A stretch of DNA of 64,000 nucleotides from Streptococcus devriesei DSM 19639 (GTDB lineage: Bacteria > Bacillota > Bacilli > Lactobacillales > Streptococcaceae), in assembly GCF_000423725.1 (NCBI RefSeq), contig NZ_AUIN01000012.1, forward strand, positions 176,994-240,993. Direction: 5' to 3'. Positions 55,870-64,000 of the stretch are shown piece after piece. Under the pieces are notes generated by a model that saw only the letters and a list, made by a program, of their open reading frames with translations, made no database searches and was not told the origin of the DNA. The position numbers and the translations under genes are program-made. Position 1 is the stretch's first letter; each line of letters begins with the position of its first letter.

Positions 55870-57717
55870 GTGTTTAATACCTTAAAAACTTTCCTACTAG
55901 GGAAGCCCTTAAAATCTGAACCAGAAGAAGGAGACAGTCACTCACTGTCAAAATCTCAAGCACTGGCCATGCTGTCAAGTGATGCCCTGTCATCTATCGC
56001 CTACGGACCCGAACAAGTTATTCTGGTTTTGACAGCCTTATCAGCTGGAGCTATTTGGTGGTCTTTGCCAATCGGTCTCGGGGTTATCATCTTATTGATT
56101 AGTTTAACAATTTCTTACAGTCAAGTTATCCATGCCTATCCAAACGGTGGCGGAGCTTACATGGTATCATCCGATAATCTGTCCTCTTCCATGGGACTTC
56201 TGGCAGGCGGCAGTCTCTTGATTGATTATATGCTGACCGTTGCCGTATCAGTCTCATCCGGGGCGGATGCTATCACGTCTGCCTTCCCCGCTCTTAAAAG
56301 TATTAATCTTGAGATTTCCATTGTCTTGGTCTTGATTTTAATGATTATGAATTTACGCGGTCTGCGTGAATCAGCGAGCGCTCTCTTCGTCCCTGTTTAC
56401 CTTTTTATTGCGTCAACGCTCTTTTTATTGGTTTTTGGACTTTTTCAAATCTTTACAGGAAATCTTCATTATGCTGCAACAGCTGAGATTGGCCGGCCGA
56501 TATCAGGTTTAACCTTGGTACTGCTGCTGCGCGCTTTTACCAGCGGTTCCGCATCTCTGACTGGAGTTGAAGCCATTTCAAATGCTGTTCCTTTTTTCAA
56601 AAAACCAAAAGCTAAAAACGCCGTTAAAACGTTAGTGATGATGTCTGCTATTCTTGGTTTCATGTTTATCGGCATCACCTTTCTCAACTATTGGCTGGGA
56701 ATAATTCCAAATCACAGCGTGACTATCTTGGCCCAAATAGCGCAAAAGGTTTTTGGGCACAGCCTTATCGGACAGGCCCTCTTTTACATCTTCCAAATTG
56801 CAACAGCCTTGATCTTAGCAGTTGCCGCCAATACGGGTTTTTCAGCTTTCCCAATCCTGTCCTATAATATGGCTAAAAACAAATACATGCCCCATCTCTA
56901 TTTAGAAAAGGGAGCCCGGCTAGGGTACTCTAATGGGATTTTGACTTTGGCTTTCGGCGCCATCTGTCTGCTTTTTATCTTCAACGGCTCCACTGAACGC
57001 CTCATTCCGCTGTATACCGTCGGGGTCTTTATCCCCTTCGCCCTTGCACAAACAGGGATGGTTGTTTATTGGAAACAGCTTATGGGAAAAGACTTTCTAA
57101 AACAAGCTTGGGCAAATATCCTTGGGGCAGTCATCTGTTATGGCATTATACTAATCCTCCTCATTTTCCGCCTGCATGATATTTGGCCTTTCTTCCCTAT
57201 CATTGCTATTTTGATTTTCCTGTTTCAAAAAATAAAACGCCACTACAACAATGTGGCAGAACAGCTACGCATTAGAGAAGATGAGAAAACAGTCTGCTAT
57301 ACCGGCAATAAAGTCCTCGTGCTTGTCGGCAATATGACTCAGGCTACCATCGGTGCTGTCAATTACGCTCGTTCTCTCAGTAAAGATGTCATTGCTCTGC
57401 ATGTTTCCACAGCAGAAACCATTTCCAAAGATTCTGAAGTTGAAGAAGACTTTAAACACTTTTTCCCGGATATCACCTTTGTCAATGTGTACTCAGATTA
57501 CCGTGACATCATCAAACCAACAGTCAATTATGTTAATGATATGAGTCGGAAAGCAAAAGCCGCTAACAGTACCCTAACGGTTTTAATTCCACAATTTGTT
57601 CCGCGTAAACGTTGGCAGTCCTTCTTGCATAACCAGATGAATCTTCGTCTCAAATATTATCTAAGATGGAACCAAGACATCATTATTTCCAGCTACTCCT
57701 TCCATCTCAAAAAATAA
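55870..57717 (+). CDS. KimA-type potassium importer (APC superfamily, c-di-AMP responsive)
   Basis: 615 residues from a GTG at 55870 (TAGGAGAAA upstream). The start LLGKPLKSEPEEGDSHSLSK-type and SDALSSIAYGPEQVILVL block identify the KimA/YdaO group. Twelve helices of the APC fold, then a cytosolic C-terminal domain of about 150 residues related to universal stress proteins. In Bacillus, KimA imports potassium and is inhibited by c-di-AMP binding this domain. No ydaO riboswitch is visible upstream. Monocistronic. Confidence 0.8.
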   Translation: MFNTLKTFLLGKPLKSEPEEGDSHSLSKSQALAMLSSDALSSIAYGPEQVILVLTALSAGAIWWSLPIGLGVIILLISLTISYSQVIHAYPNGGGAYMVSSDNLSSSMGLLAGGSLLIDYMLTVAVSVSSGADAITSAFPALKSINLEISIVLVLILMIMNLRGLRESASALFVPVYLFIASTLFLLVFGLFQIFTGNLHYAATAEIGRPISGLTLVLLLRAFTSGSASLTGVEAISNAVPFFKKPKAKNAVKTLVMMSAILGFMFIGITFLNYWLGIIPNHSVTILAQIAQKVFGHSLIGQALFYIFQIATALILAVAANTGFSAFPILSYNMAKNKYMPHLYLEKGARLGYSNGILTLAFGAICLLFIFNGSTERLIPLYTVGVFIPFALAQTGMVVYWKQLMGKDFLKQAWANILGAVICYGIILILLIFRLHDIWPFFPIIAILIFLFQKIKRHYNNVAEQLRIREDEKTVCYTGNKVLVLVGNMTQATIGAVNYARSLSKDVIALHVSTAETISKDSEVEEDFKHFFPDITFVNVYSDYRDIIKPTVNYVNDMSRKAKAANSTLTVLIPQFVPRKRWQSFLHNQMNLRLKYYLRWNQDIIISSYSFHLKK

Positions 57718-57735
57718 AAAAATCTGTCAAGTAAC

Positions 57736-57764
57736 TTTACTTTACAAAAATCTTTTGATATACT
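57736..57764 (+). promoter_or_regulatory. Promoter of rpmF-rpmG
   Basis: TTTACT (57736-57741) and TATACT (57759-57764), 17-base spacer; TG one base before the -10 makes it an extended -10. The leader is about 75 bases. Confidence 0.65.
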
Positions 57765-57806
57765 GTTAAAGTTGACGAAAGTCATATTAACCCAAAAAAT
57801 GAATAC

Positions 57807-57820
57807 GGGCTAAAGAGCCC
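57807..57820 (+). other. Short hairpin in the rpmF leader
   Basis: GGGCT-AAAG-AGCCC followed by TTTAT. May be an attenuator for ribosomal protein synthesis. Confidence 0.35.
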
Positions 57821-57846
57821 TTTATATCTTATGGAGGAATGAAAAA

Positions 57847-58029
57847 ATGGCAGTACCTGCACGTCGCACATCAAAAGCGAAGAAAAACAAACGCCGCACA
57901 CACTACAATTTGACAGCTCCAACTGTGAAATTTGACGAAACTACCGGAGATTACTCACGTTCTCACCGTGTATCTCTCAAAGGATACTACAAAGGACGTA
58001 AAATCGCTAAAGCTAACGCTGCGGAATAA
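57847..58029 (+). CDS. rpmF: Ribosomal protein L32
   Basis: 60 residues: [19 protein letters not shown], the invariant L32 opening, and a basic end. No zinc cysteines, so it is the zinc-independent (C-minus) type. ATGGAGGAATG precedes the ATG. Co-transcribed with rpmG 15 bases downstream. Confidence 0.97.
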   Translation: MAVPARRTSKAKKNKRRTHYNLTAPTVKFDETTGDYSRSHRVSLKGYYKGRKIAKANAAE

Positions 58030-58044
58030 CAGAAGGGAGATACC

Positions 58045-58194
58045 ATGCGCGTAAATATTACACTTGAACACAAAGAATCTGGTGAACGCTTGTACCTTAC
58101 TTCAAAAAACAAACGTAACACTCCAGACCGTCTGCAATTGAAAAAATACTCACCAAAATTACGTAAACACGTCGTGTTTACTGAGGTGAAATAG
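58045..58194 (+). CDS. rpmG: Ribosomal protein L33
   Basis: 49 residues, [20 protein letters not shown] to HVVFTEVK. It has none of the CxxC zinc cysteines, so it is also a C-minus type. GAAGGGAGA precedes the ATG. The 3' end of rpmG is a known integration site of streptococcal ICEs and IMEs; the DNA to the right is accessory. Confidence 0.95.
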
Positions 58195-58375
58195 GGATTC
58201 AATACACGTCAATAGACGTTGAAAAACTTGATTTTATGCGATTCTTGATTTTTCAAATTTCACTACGTCGCAATACAAATCAACCGAATCACTACCTTTT
58301 TCACTACCTTTTTTGAAATAAGATATATTCGGATAACCCTGAGCCTGACAGCATTGTCAGGCTCAGACTGAAGAC

Positions 58376-58409
58376 AAAGCTCTTAGAATTGAATTTCTAA
58401 GAGCTTTTT
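58376..58409 (+). terminator. Terminator inside the IS left end
   Basis: AAAGCTCTTAGAA and TTCTAAGAGCTTTTT, 13-base perfect stem. Insulates the transposase from outside transcription, as is common in IS ends. Confidence 0.7.
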
Positions 58410-58457
58410 GCTCTGTTTAGGAGTATACTAAAAGAAAACGGTTTGTGAGGTAAGGCC

Positions 58458-59900
58458 ATGTTTCACAAAGAAAAGCCAGACTATAACCGCCATCAGTACG
58501 GATTCTATACGCTTGACCAGCTTGTTCCTGAGGATCACTTTCTACGTAAGATTGAGACTGTGATTGATTTTGACTTCATCTATGACTTAGTTGAGGAGAC
58601 TTACTCTTGTGATAATGGGCGTCCGAGTTTAGACCCTGTGATGCTCATCAAAATCCCTCTCATTCAATGTTTCTATGGTATTCGCTCCATGCGTCAGACC
58701 ATTAAAGAAATTGAAGTCAATAATGCTTACCGTTGGTTTCTGGGGTTGACTTTGGACGATAAGGTGCCTCATTTTACGACCTATGGTAAGAATTACAGTC
58801 GGCGTTTCCAAGACAAACAGGTCATTTCTGAAATTTTTAATCAGGTGCTGAATCAAGCCCTGGTGGCTGGTTTGATTGACCCCAATGAGATTTTCGTGGA
58901 CGGCACTCACGTCAAAGCCGCTGCTAATAATCACAAGTATCGCACGGAAATGGTGAAACAACAGGCTAAATTTATGAGTGACCAGCTGGAACTTGAGATT
59001 GATTTGGACAGGAAAAAACACGCAAAAAAGTCGCTAAAGCCCGCCACAAAAAGCGAGGCTAAAGAAAAGAAAATCTCAACGACTGACCCGGAGAGCGGTT
59101 GGTTTCATAAAGGTGAGCATAAAGAAGTTTTTGCCTATAATGTTCAGGTTGCCTGCGACAAACATGGCTGGGCCTTAGCTTATAGTGCAGAAGCAGGGAA
59201 TGTCCATGACAGCCAAGCTTTTCCTGCCCTGTTTGCCTAACTTGAGCCCTTCAGTCCTTACTTCCTTATCGCTGATTCAGGTTATAAAACCCCTTCTATC
59301 GCAAAATTCTTGCTGGATAAAAACATCACTCCTGTTTTTCCTTACACCAGACCGAAAGGAAAGAAAGGGATGTTACAGCCTAAGGATTTTGTTTACGATG
59401 AGTATTATGATTGTTATCTTTGCCCCGAAAATCAGACGTTAGAGTATTGTACAACGACTCGTGAGGGCTATCGGGAGTATAAGAGTAAGGCCAAGATTTG
59501 TGCCACTTGTCCTTTATTAGGGAGTTGTACAGAGAGTCAGAAGCATCAAAAAGTCGTCACGAGACATCTTTGGAAAGAGGATATGGAGATTTGTGAGGAC
59601 ATTCGCTATCAAAGAGGGATGAGGGAACGCTACCAACATCGAAAAGAGACCATTGAACGCCTCTTTGGGACAGCTAAAGAATATCACAATCTCAGATATA
59701 CGAGAGAGATTGGCAAGTCCAAAATGGAAGACAAGGTTGGGCTGATTTTAGCGTGTTTAAATCTCAAAAAGCTAGTAAAAATGATGGCAGGAAGGCCTTT
59801 TTATTTTGGACAGCTTCAGCTTTCTTATCCATTTTTCATCTCAAAGATAAGAGACACCAAAAAAGACAAACCTCCAAAAAGAAGTTTGTCTTCGGTCTGA
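58458..59900 (+). pseudogene. IS1182-family transposase, one in-frame stop
   Basis: The frame from 58458 to 59900 is uninterrupted except for a TAA at 59238-59240; both halves are in the same frame. N-terminal part: GFYTLDQLVPEDHF and DPVMLIKIPLIQCFYGIRSM. The DDE region is split around the stop: FVDGTHVKAAANNHK before, IADSGYKTPS after, then the cysteine-rich region (CATCPLLGSC) and KETIERLFGTAKE with the final glutamate. Single nonsense mutation, recent decay. Confidence 0.85.
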
Positions 59901-59976
59901 GCCTGACAGCATTGTCAGGCTTTTTTTGTTACTTCCGTCACTACCAAAACAAAAAAAGCAAGTCATAAAAACTTGC

Positions 59977-60363
59977 TTAACGACCATTAACGGCATAAAT
60001 ATAAGTAATATAATTGGCGAAATCTCCAATTTTCTTACGGTCTGACTCTATTTCGTCAAACCAAGAGCTATCTACTCCTTCACTTGCTAGATAGCGTACA
60101 ACCAATTTCAAAGCCATTATCACTTGATTATGCTTATTAGTACGACTGCCATCAGTAGCTTGTCGCTCTTCACGGCTAATCAGATACCACTTGGAGCGAA
60201 TTTGCGTATATTCAATAGCATTCTTTACAAAGTCTACCCAGTACTGTTCAAACTCAGCATCTCCCTTTTTCATGCCGTCTAATATCTTTTGATGATATTC
60301 CTGACATTGTTCAAATGACAAGACCCCACCTTTTTCCTCTAAAAATGTTTGATATGAAAACAT
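59977..60363 (-). CDS. Conserved protein downstream of the type IIG restriction-modification gene
   Basis: 128 residues beginning MFSYQTFLEEKGGVLSFEQC; no signal or membrane segment and no family that I recognise. GGAGG six bases before its ATG and only 23 bases from the stop of the MmeI-type gene, so it belonged to that operon and may be an accessory of the restriction system. Confidence 0.6.
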   Translation of the reverse strand: MFSYQTFLEEKGGVLSFEQCQEYHQKILDGMKKGDAEFEQYWVDFVKNAIEYTQIRSKWYLISREERQATDGSRTNKHNQVIMALKLVVRYLASEGVDSSWFDEIESDRKKIGDFANYITYIYAVNGR

Positions 60364-60386
60364 TATATTCCTCCAAATTATGCCTA

Positions 60387-60803
60387 TTATTTAACTAGAG
60401 CTTCATACATCTCAAATAACCTAGCTACAGTCTCACTTTCGGTTAGCCATGTTTTCTTGCCGTCAACTTCTTTAGTCATTCCGTAAGCTTGCATGACAGC
60501 TTTATCGTTAGCTTGATGAGCCTTACGAAGTTCTGGTGGCATGGCAACATCATCATAGAGGTCAGCTAGGCTATTATGTGGAAATTGAGCTCTGGCATCC
60601 AAAATTCCCTGAGCTGTCTTTTCAATAACTAATCTCTCTTTATCTGATAAATTCAACCAAGGAAAGTTTATATACACTGCGGGAGTATATCGATAATCTG
60701 ATTTGAGACGACCTGCTACTGTCCGCATCCAAGCCATGTGGACGTTTGAAGTTAGGATGCCAAAATGGTATAGAGAGGCATTCGGGAGAATATATAGTTG
60801 GTA
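60387..60803 (-). pseudogene. MmeI-type type IIG restriction-modification enzyme, 3' fragment
   Basis: C-terminal 138 codons or so of an MmeI-like methyltransferase-endonuclease: LYHFGILTSNVHMAWMRTV, GRLKSDYRYTP, INFPWLN, KTAQGILDARAQFP and MPPELRKAHQANDKAVM. Its upstream part joins Nudix sequence near 60800. The catalytic core (about 400 residues, including the NPPF motif region and target recognition domain) is missing between this and the fragment ending near 61911. Confidence 0.8.
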
Positions 60804-60943
60804 TGAACTCCTCCGCCAATCGAATAGTAATAGTCATTTATTTCATTTCCGGCAAATGGAACACTGTCATTTTCAACAATAATTGCTGCAGCTCTATACC
60901 TGAATCTTTTATTTTTACTTTGAAAACAACAATCTTTCTGCAT
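60801..60943 (-). pseudogene. Nudix hydrolase, 5' fragment
   Basis: Starts MQKDCCFQSKNKRFRYRAAA with site AAAGGGAAGG upstream, runs to DYYYSIGGGVHT and then joins restriction-enzyme sequence. GGGVHT is the start of the Nudix box; its catalytic glutamates are lost. Same strand as the methyltransferase gene upstream of it. Not functional. Confidence 0.75.
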
Positions 60944-60957
60944 CTTTATTCTATCCT

Positions 60958-61000
60958 TCCCTTTATGCTGATGTACTATTTACAACATTTATTTTTGTAA
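60958..61000 (-). repeat. 43-bp direct repeat, copy A
   Basis: Identical at 42 of 43 bases to 61760-61802. It covers the leader and ribosome site (minus strand: TTACAAAAATAAATGTTGTAA palindrome region to AAAGGGA) of the Nudix fragment. Confidence 0.85.
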
Positions 61001-61011
61001 AACTAAAATTT

Positions 61012-61749
61012 TTATTTCCTCACCTTTAGCAATAAAAAGTCTGGCTTATGCAATAAATCTTTGTAATCCGGATATTGTTCCAGTATTTTATCCGTTGGTA
61101 ATGGCTCAATCATTTTTTCTATTGTAAATCCTGCATTTATTAATGTGTTTATAATTGTGGAAAAAGTTCTATGGTATTTCTTTACATTATCAACAAACCA
61201 AACTGACTCTCGTTCTCCCTCTATTCCATAATCTGCAAGATTAAGATGTATCTTGTTACCTTTCTCGTCTCTTGTCCATCTATTTCCACCAGAATGGCAT
61301 GTGCATAATGGGTTTTCTTGAGAAAATATGAATACGCCTTCTGTATAAAGAATATTATAAATGTCATTAACAAGCTCTTCGAAATCCTCTACATAATGTA
61401 ATGCCAATGAACTAACTACAACATCAAATTTTTCATTTAATTCTACAATTTTTTCCATGGGCATGTTGATATAAACTATATTAGGATCACTATTCTCATT
61501 TCCGGCAATATCTAACATTTTTTCAGATATATCAATCCCTACTACCTTTTTTGCCCCACAATCAATAAATCTTTTACAATGTTCTCCAAAACCACATCCT
61601 AAATCTAATACTTTTTTATCTTTTAAATCAGGCATCATAGAAAATAATGCAGGTATCTCAAATAGATTATTTGCATTTATTTTATTATCTCTAATTTTTT
61701 TGTATCCCTCAAAAAACACTTCATTGTTATATATATTCTGCTGTGCCAT
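61012..61749 (-). CDS. Class I SAM-dependent methyltransferase (transposon-borne type)
   Basis: 245 residues. Motif I is VLDLGCGFGEHCKRF (residues ~47-61), motif II VVGIDISEKML, motif IV FDVVVSSLALHYVED and motif VI near FIFSQENPL. It resembles methyltransferases I remember next to aminoglycoside resistance genes (aadE/ant(6)) on gram-positive transposons; its substrate is unknown. A+T-rich relative to neighbours. AAAGGGAGG precedes the ATG. It sits inside the broken restriction gene, flanked by the 43-base repeats. Confidence 0.75.
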   Translation of the reverse strand: MAQQNIYNNEVFFEGYKKIRDNKINANNLFEIPALFSMMPDLKDKKVLDLGCGFGEHCKRFIDCGAKKVVGIDISEKMLDIAGNENSDPNIVYINMPMEKIVELNEKFDVVVSSLALHYVEDFEELVNDIYNILYTEGVFIFSQENPLCTCHSGGNRWTRDEKGNKIHLNLADYGIEGERESVWFVDNVKKYHRTFSTIINTLINAGFTIEKMIEPLPTDKILEQYPDYKDLLHKPDFLLLKVRK

Positions 61750-61759
61750 TTTTATCGCC

Positions 61760-61802
61760 TCCCTTTATGCTGATGTACTGTTTACAACATTTATTTTTGT
61801 AA
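61760..61802 (-). repeat. 43-bp direct repeat, copy B
   Basis: Leader and ribosome site of the methyltransferase gene; near-identical to 60958-61000. Suggests both genes came from one cassette with duplicated leaders, or promoter capture by recombination. Confidence 0.85.
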
Positions 61803-61888
61803 TAACCGCTCTAAACAGCACATCAACTATTCATTTTTTAACTTTGGTAGAAGCTTTAAAGCCCTTGTATTTACTTGACTATTTGCCT

Positions 61889-61906
61889 GTGTCATTATTA
61901 TGACAC
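61889..61906. repeat. 18-bp perfect palindrome at the cassette junction
   Basis: GTGTCAT-TATT-ATGACAC, ending two to four bases before restriction-gene homology stops. May be the recombination end of the inserted cassette. Confidence 0.5.
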
Positions 61907-61910
61907 GAAA

Positions 61911-63047
61911 CCCACACGCAGGGTCAAAGAAAGTTAACCCTGCGAGTTTAGACTGGAACTGTTTCGCCTTCTGCTTGAAGGCTTTGATAACATTGAGCTC
62001 ATCCTTTAAATCATCTAAGAAAAGTGGGTCAATCACTTTATGGATATTTTCTATAGAAGTATAGTGCATCCCTCCAGAGTGACGTGTTTCTGGGTTCAAA
62101 GTGCTTTCAAAAACTGCCCCAAAGATAGTTGGGCTAATATCTGACCAGTCAAATTGTGAACTTGCATGCTCTGGGATAAGCTCACGAAGGTCTTCCGTAA
62201 AGTTAGGAATTTCAATACCCTTTTCAGAGAACATCCCTCCGTTGACATATGGGAAGCTAGCAAGAGTTTCTTCAAGATAAGAATCACGCTCAGAAATAGG
62301 GGTATCAAGGACGTCAAATAACTGGATTAAAGCTGTTCTGAAAAACTGAGGTGGAAACTGAGCTAGGTAGTCATGGAATGCTAGCTTATGACCGAATAGC
62401 CCAGAATCCTCGGCATAGAAACAGAATACCAAGCGAACAATCAACTGGTTAATCGCATGAAGACTCTCTGGATTTTCAGGGTCTTTATACTGCTTGAGAA
62501 GTCCCTCATAGATTTCCCCAACGATTTCACCTGCTTGCATAGAAATCTGCATTTCACGCTCAAGGTGTTCATTGGTTTTATCGATTAGAAACTCTAGACG
62601 GTAACTTTCTTCTGAAAGGTCTTCTAATTTAATGACTGTCGCTTCAGCATTTGGCTGTTCCATGTCATAAATATAGAACTCTTTGAAATTGCTGGTCACA
62701 ATCCAGCGAGGACGCTTAGAATAAGGTAAATTAGCTGAGTAACGTTTAGCCTGCTGAAACGGTGTCAAAAAAGAACCATCTGATTGTTTAATAGCCTTAT
62801 TTAAATCTTTGTTGGCTCCTTTTTGCTCAATCAAAACCTTAGTCTTTTCGATATACCCATCAATAAAGCTAGTATGGTCAAGCATGACCTTATCTTCAAA
62901 TGTGATATAGGTACTAGGATTCTCTATACCAAAAACAGAGCCTAATAGGTCTAGCCAAAATGACTGACTATCTTGTCGCTCATTTCCTCTCCCCCTCCAA
63001 CGCTCAATAAAATCTTTAGCTTGTTTTTTCTGTTCTCTAGCGTTCAT
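61911..63047 (-). pseudogene. MmeI-type type IIG restriction-modification enzyme, 5' fragment
   Basis: 379 codons from the ATG at 63047 (GAGGAG four bases upstream). N-terminal endonuclease region includes RGRGNERQDSQSFWLDLLG, FIDGYIEKTKVLIEQKG (D-E-x-K type nuclease region) and the helical spacer, then GGMHYTSIENIHKVIDPLFL. It ends at the methyltransferase motif I, LTFFDPACG, where SG should follow. Beyond it the frame runs 28 codons into foreign sequence to 61827. Nuclease part intact, methyltransferase lost. Confidence 0.8.
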
Positions 63048-63151
63048 AATACTCCTCAACCATACTAATACTTATTTACTATTATACCACCCTGATTCCA
63101 CATTAAAAGGCAAAGTGAATACTTTGTCTTTTTATTTTGTTCAATTTTCTT

Positions 63152-63195
63152 GTTGAAATTGCATACGCAATTTCAACTCTTGGGGCTCTGCCCCA
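63152..63195. other. Two adjacent hairpins upstream of the sigma-like gene
   Basis: GTTGAAATTGC-ATAC-GCAATTTCAAC (63152-63177) and TGGGGC-TCT-GCCCCA (63181-63195). The GGGGCTCTGCCCC phrase recurs in gram-positive conjugative elements and plasmids. Either terminators or element-specific sites. Confidence 0.5.
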
Positions 63196-63255
63196 GAACC
63201 CCTCTCCATTTTTGAATAACTTTTTATTCAAATTTAAAAACGGAGGGACGTATCT

Positions 63256-63675
63256 ATGAACAGAGTTTCTGAACGTCGTGAACAAAAGATTCAACAAGCA
63301 GTCGCACAAGGAAACTGGGAAGAAGTGCTTCACTTACTTGACCAACCATTTGAAAACAGCTTAAGAAAAGATAGATACTATCAACTGGGAAGCATTGAGT
63401 TTCAAGTTAGTGAAAAGTCAACACTCGCAGATATAGAGCTAGTGGATTATGATGATGCTGTAAATATACTAGCAAGAGCTGAACTAATAGAAGCTATTGA
63501 TAAGCTCCTAGCTACACTAGACAAAATTGACCAACGTATTTTTGAGCTACGTGCCATTGAAATGGAATCATTTCGTCAAATCTCTAAAGAAGTTTTATTG
63601 TCAGATAAAACCGTCAAACGTAGATATGAAAAAGCAGTTGAATGGCTTCAGCAAGAATTAACTGATTTCTTTTAA
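63256..63675 (+). CDS. Sigma-70 region 4-like regulator of a mobile element
   Basis: 139 residues. The C-terminal third is a region-4 helix-turn-helix (DQRIFELRAIEMESFRQI, then LLSDKTVKRRYEKA); the N-terminal part is charged and not a full region 2. Such short sigma-like proteins are regular cargo of Tn916-type ICEs and related elements, where they control element genes. GGAGGGACG precedes the ATG. No other conjugation gene is in the window. Confidence 0.7.
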   Translation: MNRVSERREQKIQQAVAQGNWEEVLHLLDQPFENSLRKDRYYQLGSIEFQVSEKSTLADIELVDYDDAVNILARAELIEAIDKLLATLDKIDQRIFELRAIEMESFRQISKEVLLSDKTVKRRYEKAVEWLQQELTDFF

Positions 63676-63687
63676 TGGAGCAAAAAA

Positions 63688-63736
63688 GGCTCTATAATAT
63701 CTGTAGTGGGTAACGCCACTTTGGATATTGTAGAGC
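63688..63736 (+). repeat. Left end of an ISL3-family element
   Basis: GGCTCTATAATATC (63688-63701) and GATATTGTAGAGC (63724-63736) form an imperfect inverted pair, as at ISL3-type ends. About 70 bases further the transposase starts. Confidence 0.6.
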
Positions 63737-63807
63737 TTTTTGAATACACAAAAAGCCTCATAAGACTTATAATGAAAAGCGCCTAAACCATCATTAGAAA
63801 GTAACTT

Positions 63808-64000
63808 ATGAGACACCTTAAGAATACCACAGAATTACTCGGAATAAAAGACCCACACATCAAAATAATCTTGGCTTCTCAGCACCAATCTCACATTGAG
63901 GTGCAAGCCACCCTTGATTATCCCGCTCCTTCTTGCCCTCATTGCCAAGGCAAAATGATCAAATACGACTGGCAGAGACCTTCTAAAATTCCTCTCCTTG
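63808..64000 (+). CDS. ISL3-family transposase, N-terminal fragment
   Basis: 64 codons to the right edge. Starts MRHLKNTTELLGIKDPHIKI; the zinc-finger part CPHCQGKM of ISL3 transposases follows. The DDE catalytic part is off the window. Confidence 0.85.
   Translation, partial: MRHLKNTTELLGIKDPHIKIILASQHQSHIEVQATLDYPAPSCPHCQGKMIKYDWQRPSKIPLL

Larger units (their letters stand above)
58343..59920 (+). mobile_element. IS1182-family insertion sequence
   Basis: Terminal inverted repeats of 36 bases at 58343-58378 and 59885-59920, matching at 31 positions. Each starts with a palindromic GCCTGACA-N6-TCAGGC tip and continues CTCAGAC-GAAGACAAA. They bracket one transposase frame of 480 codons. 58195-58342, between rpmG and the IS, holds no gene. 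Confidence 0.85.

Noticed and set aside
60640..60837. 65-codon frame on the minus strand across the Nudix/restriction junction
   Set aside because: It reads through the junction in a third frame; neither parent protein uses it.

Overview
The window is a chromosomal segment of a mutans-group Streptococcus. The evidence is gene order and protein content: prmA, rarA and 6S RNA, the pgfS-pgfM1-pgfE-pgfM2 glycosylation cluster next to a Cnm collagen adhesin, zupT, yaaA, nrdG/nrdD, ireB-ruvX, the LytTR pair brsR/brsM, spxA, recA-cinA, tag-ruvA-mutL-mutS, and argR/argS, aspS, hisS. This matches what I remember of the Streptococcus mutans UA159 SMU.2050-2102 region. By eye the core genes look richer in G+C than S. 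mutans itself, so a relative such as S. ratti is possible. The species is inference.

Layout. 1-2940: prmA start, a DUF3013 gene, a GNAT acetyltransferase, rarA, then 6S RNA directly followed by tRNA-Lys(CTT). 2940-7470: an A+T-rich islet at the tRNA-Lys attachment site. It holds an integrase remnant, a DHA2 drug pump, two ArsR-type regulators, an IS-end hairpin and a second att-like repeat with a second integrase-tail remnant. 7500-9650: a frameshifted CPBP protease and a YeiH-type transporter. 10016-23836: the Pgf protein O-glycosylation operon, followed upstream by three tandem Thr-rich LPXTG wall proteins. The first is almost certainly Cnm; all three look like Pgf substrates. 24065-31126: zinc transporter, yaaA, the anaerobic ribonucleotide reductase operon with paired NrdR boxes, and a GT-C-like membrane protein.

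31170-46694: acetoin reductase, UPF0473, ruvX, ireB, brsRM with LytTR-type direct repeats, a lipoprotein, spxA, and recA-cinA preceded by an exact ComX (CIN) box. The mismatch repair/recombination block tag-ruvA-CPBP-mutL-mutS-ylbF-argR follows. 46866-57717: argS, a structured non-coding stretch, a double-glycine bacteriocin with a putative immunity gene, yitT, aspS, an XRE-DUF4097 regulator with a -1 frameshift at its 3' end, a second structured repeat, hisS and a KimA-type potassium importer.

57847-64000: rpmF-rpmG, where rpmG is a known integration site for streptococcal ICEs. Downstream is a scrapyard of mobile DNA. It contains an IS1182-family element with one nonsense codon, an MmeI-type type IIG restriction-modification gene gutted by a methyltransferase-Nudix cassette (with a 43-bp direct repeat), an ICE-type sigma-like factor and the start of an ISL3-family IS.

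The strongest biological story is adhesin plus dedicated glycosylation: PgfS, two YfhO-type membrane proteins and the PgfE epimerase beside three heavily Thr-rich, wall-anchored proteins instead of one. The least explained signals are two cloverleaf-like structured intergenic elements just 3' of argS and hisS, and the split methyltransferase/restriction locus.
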